Assembly (NCBI RefSeq): GCF_000255455.1
Contig: NZ_JH621260.1
Location: 1 to 64,000, forward strand
From: Aquimarina agarilytica ZC1
GTDB taxonomy: Bacteria; Bacteroidota; Bacteroidia; Flavobacteriales; Flavobacteriaceae
DNA: 64,000 nt
Direction: 5' to 3'
Below are positions 17,196 to 24,649 of this stretch, in pieces. The position numbers and the translations under genes are program-made. Every line of letters starts with the position of its first letter. Position 1 is the stretch's first letter. Below the pieces are notes generated by a model, which saw only the letters and a program-made list of their open reading frames with translations, made no database searches and was not told the origin of the DNA.

Positions 17196-18083
17196 CTACA
17201 TTAGTGAGGTTACATATTTTTTTGGGGTAGTGCCATACTTCTTTTTAAAAGCAGCTATAAAATGACTCGATGTGCTGTAGCCTACTTTTAATCCGACTTC
17301 ATTCACATTATTACCCTCGGCAAGGAGTTTACAAGCAAGCTCCATTTTATGATCGAAAAGAAAGGTATACACAGGTTCGCCATAAATTTGTTTAAAACCG
17401 TCTTTTAGTTTTTTTAAAGGCAACCCAATTTCCATGGCTAAATCTTGTAGCGTTGGTGGTTCAGCCATGCGGTCGATAATGATTTTTTTTGCCTGTCTTA
17501 TTTTTTGAACATTAAGTTCATCTGCTAAAAAAGGACATTGTTCAACGTCGGCATCTTCCGGTTTGTTAAAGTGAAGGCTTAATAATTCATAAGCTTTGGC
17601 TTTGTAATATAAATCTCTTAACGAACTATGTACATTAAAATTCATTAATTGATTTAAAACCACGGCCATCGATGGAGAAATGGCCTTGTCTGCATAATAT
17701 TTTTTGTCGCTATTTTCGGTACTTAAAAAGGGAATGTAATTGGCTTCCGCAGAAAATAAACTGTGGAATTTTTTTATAGATACTAATAATGTTACCAGCC
17801 ATGAATTGGGTTCAATTTGAAGGTTCATGGGTAATTCCCTAGTTGGATTGTAAAGTAGTAATGAAGTTTCCTCCTTCATGGGCATCATGTACGAGCCATT
17901 ATTGAAACTAAAAAGACCACTTCCCTTTATAGCATAATGAAATTGTATAAAGCTACTATCAATATCACGAACTACGGTTTGTGTTTTTTCGGTTTCATTT
18001 TGGAATTTTAAAATCAAGAAGTGATTTTCTAGTTGAATTTCTTCCATTAAACCTTCAGCGATATTTTTTGATACAATTTCCAT
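17196..18083 (-). CDS. AraC-family transcriptional regulator
   Basis: A 295-residue regulator with an N-terminal sensing domain and a C-terminal double helix-turn-helix. The latter shows AEPPTLQDLAMEIGLPLKKLKDGFKQIYGEP and NEVGLKVGYSTSSHFIAAFKKKYGTTPKKY. I start at the ATG at 18083. The frame continues to a TTG at 18131, but a TATATTTG promoter box overlaps that point, which favours the shorter protein. It is transcribed divergently from hemA, and an inverted repeat lies between the two, so control of hemA or of its own operon is plausible. The ligand is unknown. Confidence 0.9.
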   Translation of the reverse strand: MEIVSKNIAEGLMEEIQLENHFLILKFQNETEKTQTVVRDIDSSFIQFHYAIKGSGLFSFNNGSYMMPMKEETSLLLYNPTRELPMNLQIEPNSWLVTLLVSIKKFHSLFSAEANYIPFLSTENSDKKYYADKAISPSMAVVLNQLMNFNVHSSLRDLYYKAKAYELLSLHFNKPEDADVEQCPFLADELNVQKIRQAKKIIIDRMAEPPTLQDLAMEIGLPLKKLKDGFKQIYGEPVYTFLFDHKMELACKLLAEGNNVNEVGLKVGYSTSSHFIAAFKKKYGTTPKKYVTSLM

Positions 18084-18128
18084 GCGTAAGCGTACTTTTC
18101 TTATGTATAATAAATCTAAACAATCACT

Positions 18129-18136
18129 CAAATATA
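18129..18136 (-). promoter_or_regulatory. Probable -7 box of the AraC regulator gene
   Basis: On the minus strand this reads TATATTTG, a full match to TAnnTTTG, 45 nt before the chosen ATG. No good -33 TTG is visible at normal spacing. Confidence 0.4.
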
Positions 18137-18194
18137 CGGTATTGCTAAATATTTACGGTAATTTTTAACAATTTGTAAGTGTAAAATTTCGCAA

Positions 18195-18230
18195 AACGCT
18201 TTAGTCGACATTTATAAAACTTATAGCGTT
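18195..18230. promoter_or_regulatory. Inverted repeat between araC-type gene and hemA, possible operator
   Basis: AACGCT (18195-18200) and AGCGTT (18225-18230) form an inverted repeat that extends to 9 positions with one mismatch. It lies just upstream of the hemA -7 box in the divergent intergenic region. It could bind the AraC-type regulator; this is inference from position only. Confidence 0.3.
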
Positions 18231-18252
18231 ATTTTAAGTTGTTTAACGACAG

Positions 18253-18260
18253 TATTTTTG
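18253..18260 (+). promoter_or_regulatory. Probable -7 box of the hemA operon
   Basis: TATTTTTG fully matches TAnnTTTG, 25 nt before the hemA ATG. A weak TTA (18229-18231) lies 21 nt upstream as the only -33 candidate. Confidence 0.5.
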
Positions 18261-18285
18261 TAGCATCTTTAACGATAGGATATTT

Positions 18286-19536
18286 ATGGAGCCCCACCTA
18301 CGAGCAAAAGGATCAAATTTTTATAGTATTGGACTTAGTTATAAGAAAGCCGATGTGGTTACACGTGGTAGTTTTAGCATAAGTGACGATGCAAAAAAGA
18401 ATATCTTAAAACAAGCTAAAGGAGAGGGGATTGAATCATTGTTAATAATGTCTACTTGTAACCGAACCGAATTGCATGGTTTTGCACAACATCCTTTTCA
18501 ATTAATTAAATTGTTATGTGAACATACTCACGGAACTGTTGAAGAATTCGAAAAAGTAGCCTATGTTTTTAAAAACTCAAAGGCAGTAGCTCATCTTTTT
18601 AGAGTAGGTACAGGTTTAGATAGCCAAATATTAGGAGATTTTGAAATTATTAGTCAAGTTAAAAATGGGTTTAAGTTGGCTAAAGAGCACGTGATGATTA
18701 ATCCTTTTATGGAGCGATTAATAAATGCAGTCATTCAGGCAAGTAAGCGGATAAAAAATGAAACCGAAATTTCTTCGGGAGCTACCTCTGTGTCGTTTGC
18801 CTCTGTGCAATATATTATGCAGCATGTTGAGGATGTTTCCAATAAAAATATTCTGTTATTTGGGACAGGAAAAATAGGTCGAAATACCTGTGAAAACTTA
18901 ATAAAACACACAAAAAACGATCATATTACACTAATTAATCGGACAAAAGATAAGGCAGAAAAAGTAGCAGGAAAGTTTAATTTAGTAGTAAAAGAATACG
19001 CAAATATACAAGCCGAAATTAAGCAGACAGATGTGTTAGTGGTGGCTACTGGGGCTCAAAATCCTACAATTTCTAAACAATTAATACATACAACAAAACC
19101 TTTATTAATATTGGATTTGTCAGTGCCTCGGAATGTGTCGGACAATGTGTTAGAATTGCCAAATGTAAGTCTAGTTCATTTGGATAATTTGTCGCAAATT
19201 ACCGATGATACTTTGGCTAAACGCGAATCTCAAATTCCGAATGCCGAAAAAATTATAGATGAAATCGTAAGCGAATTTAATGCCTGGTTAGAAACCAGAA
19301 AATTTGCCCCAACCATAAAGGCTTTAAAAACAAAATTGACCTTAATACGCGATAGTGAAATCAACCAATTGCGTAAAAAGAAAGGTGATTTTGATGCGAA
19401 TGAAGCGGCCTTAGTAAGTGATCGTATTATTCATAAGATTACTTCGCAATTTGCTAATCATTTGCGCGAAGAACAACATAACTCCGATGAAAGTATCGAG
19501 TTTATTCAAAAAGTATTTCAACTTCAAAACTTATAA
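18286..19536 (+). CDS. hemA: Glutamyl-tRNA reductase
   Basis: The first committed enzyme of C5-pathway tetrapyrrole synthesis: it reduces glutamyl-tRNA to glutamate-1-semialdehyde with NADPH. 416 residues. The catalytic Cys58 is in the signature MSTCNRTEL. The NADPH domain has LLFGTGKIGRNTCENL and INRTKDKAE, followed by a helical dimerisation domain. It heads the hemA-hemC-hemD-hemE run and is separated by only 2 nt from hemC, so translation is probably coupled. The semialdehyde aminotransferase (hemL) and hemB are not in this window. Confidence 0.95.
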   Translation: MEPHLRAKGSNFYSIGLSYKKADVVTRGSFSISDDAKKNILKQAKGEGIESLLIMSTCNRTELHGFAQHPFQLIKLLCEHTHGTVEEFEKVAYVFKNSKAVAHLFRVGTGLDSQILGDFEIISQVKNGFKLAKEHVMINPFMERLINAVIQASKRIKNETEISSGATSVSFASVQYIMQHVEDVSNKNILLFGTGKIGRNTCENLIKHTKNDHITLINRTKDKAEKVAGKFNLVVKEYANIQAEIKQTDVLVVATGAQNPTISKQLIHTTKPLLILDLSVPRNVSDNVLELPNVSLVHLDNLSQITDDTLAKRESQIPNAEKIIDEIVSEFNAWLETRKFAPTIKALKTKLTLIRDSEINQLRKKKGDFDANEAALVSDRIIHKITSQFANHLREEQHNSDESIEFIQKVFQLQNL

Positions 19537-19538
19537 GC

Positions 19539-20459
19539 TTGAGTAGAGTAATTCGAATAGGAACCCGCGATAGTGAGTTGGCCTTGTGGCAAGCAAAAAC
19601 AGTACAAAAGCAACTAGCAGATTTAGGCTATCCATCGGAATTACTTCCTGTAAAGTCTACTGGGGATTTAATATTAGATAAACCCTTATACGAACTTGGA
19701 ATTACAGGAGTTTTTACAAAAACCTTGGATGTAGCCATGTTAAAAGGAGAAGTTGACATTGCCGTACATTCCATGAAAGATGTGCCTACATTATTGCCTC
19801 AAGGAATTGTTGAAGCTGCCGTATTAAAGCGTGCCAATGTAAACGATGTATTGATTCATAAAGGAACAGCTGATTTTTCTGAAGAAGCCACCATTGCCAC
19901 TGGGAGTTTACGTAGACAAGCGCAATGGTTACATAAATACCCTAATCATACGGTAGTGGATTTGCGAGGGAATGTAAATACGCGACTTCAAAAATTAAAA
20001 GATAATAATTGGCAAGGAGCTATTTTTGCCGCAGCGGGTTTGGAGCGTATTGGGCTTACGCCAGAAGAGGTAATTTCGTTAGATTGGATGATCCCAGCAC
20101 CAGCGCAAGGAGCTATGTTGGTTGTAGCCATGGAAAATGATACATATTGTAAGGAAGCTTTAGGGCAACTTAATGACCCTATAACGGAATTGTGTGTGCA
20201 CATAGAGCGTGATTTTTTACGTAAGTTAGAAGGAGGTTGTACAGCACCAATTGGCGCTTTAGCTAGCGTTAAAAATGATAAAGTATACTTTGAGGGTGTA
20301 CTATTTTCACTTGATGGAAAAAAGAAATTAAGTATCTCGAAAAGTTGTAATTTGAATGAAGCAGCAACTGTAGGAGCAAATTATGCTGAAGAATTGTTGC
20401 AACAAGGGGGCGATAAGCTAATGCAAGAAATTAAAGCCGGTTTAAAAAAAGAAAAGTAG
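19539..20459 (+). CDS. hemC: Hydroxymethylbilane synthase (porphobilinogen deaminase)
   Basis: It joins four porphobilinogen units to hydroxymethylbilane. 306 residues. The N-terminal RIGTRDSELALWQA, the GVFTKTLD segment, DVAVHSMKD-type loop (DIAVHSMKDVP), TGSLRRQAQ and the cofactor-binding Cys234 in LEGGCTAPIGA are all present. The start is a TTG at 19539, 3 nt after the hemA stop. This start is supported because the conserved RIGTRDS begins at residue 5 and no ATG lies nearby. Intact, and probably translated by coupling with hemA. Confidence 0.95.
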   Translation: MSRVIRIGTRDSELALWQAKTVQKQLADLGYPSELLPVKSTGDLILDKPLYELGITGVFTKTLDVAMLKGEVDIAVHSMKDVPTLLPQGIVEAAVLKRANVNDVLIHKGTADFSEEATIATGSLRRQAQWLHKYPNHTVVDLRGNVNTRLQKLKDNNWQGAIFAAAGLERIGLTPEEVISLDWMIPAPAQGAMLVVAMENDTYCKEALGQLNDPITELCVHIERDFLRKLEGGCTAPIGALASVKNDKVYFEGVLFSLDGKKKLSISKSCNLNEAATVGANYAEELLQQGGDKLMQEIKAGLKKEK

Positions 20460-20472
20460 AATTACCATTATA

Positions 20473-21126
20473 TTGAAAACAATACTATCAACAAAAAAAC
20501 TAAGTCTAGCGCAAAAGGAACATTTATTGAATGCCCAGTTAGCTGTAGTGGATGTTGATTTTATAACAACAGCACCTATTTCATTTTCTGTAACCGAGAA
20601 AGAGGTAGTAAATGCTATTTTTAGTAGTTTAAATGGAGTGAAAGCTGTTTTGGATAAGGGAATAACTATTAAAAATTACTTTTGTGTAGGTAAAAGAACC
20701 GAAAGTTTATTAAACGAATTGAATATAAAGGTAGAGCATTGTGCCCCAAATGCTAAAGCACTTTCGGAATACATAATAACAAACCACAAAGACAAAAGCT
20801 ATCATTATTTTTGTGCCAAAGATCGTTTGGAAATTTTGCCAAATGCCTTGACAAAAAATAGGATTAAGTGGAAAGAAATACCTGTATATAAAACAATATA
20901 TACACCAAAAAAATACGAACAAGAATTCGATGGCGTATTATTTTTTAGTCCATCGGGTGTCGAAAGTTTTTTTAGTAACAACAGCCTAACAGGACATAGT
21001 TTTTGCATAGGAAACACGACAGCAAAAGCATTAAAAAAATATACAGAACAGTATACGGTAGCATCGCAACCGAGTATCGAAAATGTATTAGTAAAAGTCA
21101 TAAAACATTTTAAAAGCAATGATTAA
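20473..21126 (+). CDS. hemD: Uroporphyrinogen-III synthase
   Basis: It closes hydroxymethylbilane to uroporphyrinogen III. This family is very variable; the call rests on position between hemC and hemE, length (217 residues), a two-domain alpha/beta layout and family-like segments [19 protein letters not shown]-type ([13 protein letters not shown]), [34 protein letters not shown] and [12 protein letters not shown]. The start is a TTG at 20473; no in-frame ATG exists near the N-terminus. The last 8 nt overlap the start of hemE, indicating coupled translation. Confidence 0.88.
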   Translation: MKTILSTKKLSLAQKEHLLNAQLAVVDVDFITTAPISFSVTEKEVVNAIFSSLNGVKAVLDKGITIKNYFCVGKRTESLLNELNIKVEHCAPNAKALSEYIITNHKDKSYHYFCAKDRLEILPNALTKNRIKWKEIPVYKTIYTPKKYEQEFDGVLFFSPSGVESFFSNNSLTGHSFCIGNTTAKALKKYTEQYTVASQPSIENVLVKVIKHFKSND

Positions 21127-22144
21127 GAACGATTTATTTTTAAGAGCACTTAAAGGAGAAACAGTAGAGCGACCACCAGTGTGGATGATGCGTCAAGCGG
21201 GACGTTACCTTCCTGATTTTATGAAGTTAAAAGCTAAATATGACTTTTTTACACGTTGCCAAACACCCGAATTAGCTACCGAAATTACAGTAATGCCGAT
21301 ACATCAAATTGGTACGGATGCAGCGATTTTATTTAGTGATATTTTAGTGGTACCACAAGCAATGAATGTTGAGGTGCAAATGAAAGATGGAATTGGACCT
21401 TGGTTGCCTAATCCAATTCAATCTCAAAAAGATGTTGATCAAGTAATCATTCCTAATATAGAGGAAACGTTGGGATATGTGATGGAAGCTATTAAAATGA
21501 CAAAAGAATCATTAAATGATGAGGTGCCATTAATAGGTTTTGCAGGTTCGCCATGGACAATTTTATGTTATATGGTACAAGGACAAGGATCCAAAAACTT
21601 TGATAAAGCCAAAGCTTTTTGTTTTCAAGAACCCGTGGCAGCACACTCATTATTGCAAAAAATAACAGATACTACTATTGCGTATTTAAAAGCTAAAGTA
21701 GCTGCAGGTGTAAATGCAGTTCAGGTTTTTGATAGTTGGGGAGGAATGTTATCCCCAGTGGATTATCAAGAATTTTCATGGAAATATATTCAACAAATAA
21801 TTGATGCTTTAAAAGAGGAAATACCAGTAATTGCTTTTGGAAAAGGCTGTTGGTTTGCTTTGCAAGAAATGAGTAAGTCAGGAGCATCGGCCTTAGGAGT
21901 GGATTGGACATGCTCGGCACGTAATGTACGTTACTTAACAGGAGGGAATATTACATTACAAGGTAATTTTGATCCTTCGCGTTTACTTTCGCCTCCGGCA
22001 GAAATAAAAAAGATGGTGACTCAAATGATTAACGAGTTTGGAAAAGATCGTTACATCGCCAATCTTGGACACGGTATTTTACCTAATATTCCGGTAGCAA
22101 ATGCGCAAGCATTTGTAGATGCAGTTAAGGAGTATAAAGGATAG
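21119..22144 (+). CDS. hemE: Uroporphyrinogen decarboxylase
   Basis: It removes four acetate carboxyls from uroporphyrinogen III to give coproporphyrinogen III. 341 residues. The signatures [16 protein letters not shown] and [16 protein letters not shown] are present, as are the [13 protein letters not shown] and GNFDPSRL segments. The ATG overlaps the last codons of hemD (ATGATTAA). It is the last gene of the tightly packed hemA-C-D-E block; the next gene is an unrelated lipoprotein after 84 nt. Confidence 0.96.
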   Translation: MIKNDLFLRALKGETVERPPVWMMRQAGRYLPDFMKLKAKYDFFTRCQTPELATEITVMPIHQIGTDAAILFSDILVVPQAMNVEVQMKDGIGPWLPNPIQSQKDVDQVIIPNIEETLGYVMEAIKMTKESLNDEVPLIGFAGSPWTILCYMVQGQGSKNFDKAKAFCFQEPVAAHSLLQKITDTTIAYLKAKVAAGVNAVQVFDSWGGMLSPVDYQEFSWKYIQQIIDALKEEIPVIAFGKGCWFALQEMSKSGASALGVDWTCSARNVRYLTGGNITLQGNFDPSRLLSPPAEIKKMVTQMINEFGKDRYIANLGHGILPNIPVANAQAFVDAVKEYKG

Positions 22145-22228
22145 TGGAATTATAAATAAATTTACTACATTAGAATAGTCTATTTTGCTTAAAAGAAGTC
22201 ATTATAAATAGTAAAGAAAAAGTTTCAT

Positions 22229-23236
22229 ATGAAAGATAGTTTATTGATTTATTTATTGTGTTTAATTTGTTTTTCATCTTGTAATTCAGATGATGAATCT
22301 GTAGAGGATTCTGGACCAGATTCAGATACAGAAGTTTTGCTTGATGCTTATAATGCAAGAATATCATATTTTTTATTAGTTTTTGCCATTAATAATGAAG
22401 ATAATCCTGAAAATGAATTTATTGAATTAAAATATGATGATAAAGGACGAGTTGTAGGTCGGCAAAATAGAATGATTTTTAGAGCTTTAGCAGGTCAAAA
22501 TTTATTAATAAGAAGACCAATTTTTTTAGATAAAAGTTATAGAGATAGTCTTGTTTACGATAATGATTTGATAAAAAATTATTCTATTAAAGATTCTGAA
22601 GGGAGTAAAAAAGTTGAGCTAGCTTCTATAACTAAGTTAAACAGCAAAGGTCAAATAATAGAAAAAGAGAATTTAATCAATGTTTTTCCTCCAGTAAGCC
22701 CTTTAGAGGGTGGTACTTCAGAATTTAATGAACCAAGTATTTCTTTTTTTAGTTATGCCGAAAACGGTTTGTTAACTAAATTAATTACAAAATTTGAATC
22801 TAGAGAATCCGAGCCAAATCATATTGAGATCGTTTTTGAATATGATGAATTTGATAATTTAAAGAAGAAGACTATTTCTAATAATAGGTTTTTGCCTTTG
22901 AGTTTTGAAGAAAATGAAAGGGGAGTATTTACGAATGAACCAGTTAGTAAAGAAGTTGTTGAAATTAATTATTCTAATTACGATAGTGAAGAGAATTTAT
23001 TTAAATCACTTATGATATTTGATGATTTATTAGATATATCGCTTTCAAAGAATAATTTTTCAAAAGTTGAATCAATAAAATATTCGTGCAGTGATCAAGA
23101 TGAAGATCCTATGGATGATATAGTGGATTTTGATTGTAATAATGATGACCCTTCAGGAACATTTAATAGTCTTCTGAAATTCATATATGAAGAAAAGGAA
23201 GGGAGTTTAAGAGCTGTTCTTGATAAAAGTTTGTAA
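22229..23236 (+). CDS. Lipoprotein of unknown function between hemE and hemF
   Basis: A 335-residue lipoprotein: signal MKDSLLIYLLCLICFSSC with Cys18, followed by NSDDES. The Ser plus three acidic residues resembles the surface lipoprotein export signal described for flavobacteria, so it is probably exposed on the outside. The body is rich in Asp, Glu, Asn and Ser and contains YDDKGRVV, FEYDEFDNLKKKT and similar segments reminiscent of RHS/YD-type beta repeats. I recognise no enzyme motif. It is strongly AT-rich and less tidy in composition than the hem genes around it, so it may be an insertion into the cluster. Confidence 0.8.
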   Translation: MKDSLLIYLLCLICFSSCNSDDESVEDSGPDSDTEVLLDAYNARISYFLLVFAINNEDNPENEFIELKYDDKGRVVGRQNRMIFRALAGQNLLIRRPIFLDKSYRDSLVYDNDLIKNYSIKDSEGSKKVELASITKLNSKGQIIEKENLINVFPPVSPLEGGTSEFNEPSISFFSYAENGLLTKLITKFESRESEPNHIEIVFEYDEFDNLKKKTISNNRFLPLSFEENERGVFTNEPVSKEVVEINYSNYDSEENLFKSLMIFDDLLDISLSKNNFSKVESIKYSCSDQDEDPMDDIVDFDCNNDDPSGTFNSLLKFIYEEKEGSLRAVLDKSL

Positions 23237-23266
23237 ATAAATACATAAAATTTTGATCTGTTGTTG

Positions 23267-24175
23267 ATGAAAGAACAATTCTACCAATACATACAAAACT
23301 TACAAGACAAAATCACTACTGCTTTAGAAAAAGTAGATGCTAAAGCTACTTTTCAGGAAGATCTTTGGGAGCGTCAAGAAGGTGGAGGAGGTCGCACTCG
23401 TGTGATAGAAAATGGTGCAGTTATAGAAAAAGGAGGGGTCAATATATCCGCAGTTCATGGACCTTTACCAAAAACGATGCAAGCTTATTTTAAAGTAGAA
23501 GATGTAGATTTTTTTGCATGTGGTTTAAGTTTGGTTATTCATCCTAAAAACCCAATGGCGCCAACAGTACATGCCAATTGGCGTTATTTTGAAATGTATG
23601 ATAAACAAGGTAAAATTGTAGATCAATGGTTTGGTGGCGGACAAGATTTGACTCCTTATTATTTATTTAAGGAAGATGCTATTCATTTTCACAGCACATG
23701 TAAAACAGCTTGTGATAAGCATGATGCGGAATTTTATCCTACATACAAGCAAAAATGTGATGAATATTTTTATAATGCGCACCGAGGAGAAGGGCGTGGG
23801 ATAGGAGGTTTGTTTTTTGATTATTGTAAAGCTACTGAAGACCGAAGTATTGATGATTGGTATGCTTTTGTAACTGAAGTGGGTGATAGTTTTGTGGAAG
23901 CTTATGTGCCTATTTTAGAAAAAAGAAAAGACTTACCTTTTACAAAGGAGCATAGAGATTGGCAAGAAATTCGTAGAGGTCGTTATGTAGAATTTAATTT
24001 GGTACACGATAAAGGAACATTGTTTGGTTTAAAAACCAATGGTCGAATCGAAAGTATTTTAATGAGTTTGCCTTCAAATGTGCAGTGGCGCTATAACCAC
24101 CACCCGGGGGAAGGAACGGCGGAAGCTAAGTTACTGGAAGTGCTTAAAAAGCCTGTGAACTGGTTAGAGCAGTAG
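23267..24175 (+). CDS. hemF: Oxygen-dependent coproporphyrinogen III oxidase
   Basis: It oxidatively decarboxylates coproporphyrinogen III to protoporphyrinogen IX with O2. 302 residues from the ATG at 23267; two TTG codons lie just before in frame. Family segments are clear: WERQEGGGGRTRVIENGAV-type, VHANWRYFEM, WFGGGQDLTPYY, HRGEGRGIGGLFFDY, RRGRYVEFNLVHDKGTLFGLKT and SLPSNVQWRYNH. The last 32 nt overlap the 3' end of the convergent BLUF gene. It belongs to the hem cluster but is separated from hemE by a lipoprotein gene. Confidence 0.96.
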   Translation: MKEQFYQYIQNLQDKITTALEKVDAKATFQEDLWERQEGGGGRTRVIENGAVIEKGGVNISAVHGPLPKTMQAYFKVEDVDFFACGLSLVIHPKNPMAPTVHANWRYFEMYDKQGKIVDQWFGGGQDLTPYYLFKEDAIHFHSTCKTACDKHDAEFYPTYKQKCDEYFYNAHRGEGRGIGGLFFDYCKATEDRSIDDWYAFVTEVGDSFVEAYVPILEKRKDLPFTKEHRDWQEIRRGRYVEFNLVHDKGTLFGLKTNGRIESILMSLPSNVQWRYNHHPGEGTAEAKLLEVLKKPVNWLEQ

Positions 24176-24572
24176 TTAAATAGGGAATCAAAAGACGTCT
24201 AAATCGCTTGGGATCGTCTTGTATATTGTGTTTTATTATGTATTCTTTTATTTGGTTGATTTCAATTTTATTTTGAATGGCAACAAATTTTGAGCTATAA
24301 CCTTGAAAAAAAGGAATTTTAGTACTTTTTTGAAGAATTGTGTATATGTCACTATGTCTCGAATCTTTCATTATTTTATTATAAAATAGATGTGTGATTT
24401 GTGTTTCGTCACCTTCTAGGACTTGAAAAAAAGTGCCAGAAGAAAATAAAAGAACACCTGTAATTCCATTGTTATTATTAAAGTGTGTCGTTTCTTCTAA
24501 AACAATTTTAAGTTCGTCATTGGTTAAACATGGGCTAGCTTTGCTTAGGTAGCAAATTTCGTATGTAGTCAT
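24144..24572 (-). CDS. BLUF-domain blue-light sensor protein (short type)
   Basis: A 142-residue protein matching the BLUF fold, which binds FAD and senses blue light. Tyr8 (ICYLS), the Asn cluster in NNNNGITGVLLF (residues 32-35), Gln50 (FFQVLEGD) and KDSRHSD align with the flavin-binding core. The region that is usually WSM after an F-E reads FFQGYSSKF, so the conserved Trp and Met are replaced by Tyr and Ser. No output domain is attached, so it would act through a partner. It lies 77 nt downstream of the alpha-2-macroglobulin gene on the same strand and runs into hemF. Photochemical activity is uncertain. Confidence 0.82.
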   Translation of the reverse strand: MTTYEICYLSKASPCLTNDELKIVLEETTHFNNNNGITGVLLFSSGTFFQVLEGDETQITHLFYNKIMKDSRHSDIYTILQKSTKIPFFQGYSSKFVAIQNKIEINQIKEYIIKHNIQDDPKRFRRLLIPYLTTALTSSQAF

Positions 24573-24649
24573 AAAGAGCTAATTTTTAAGTTGTTGTGCT
24601 TAAAAATACAAAAAATGAGAACATATGAAATTTTTATGTAGTATTTTTT

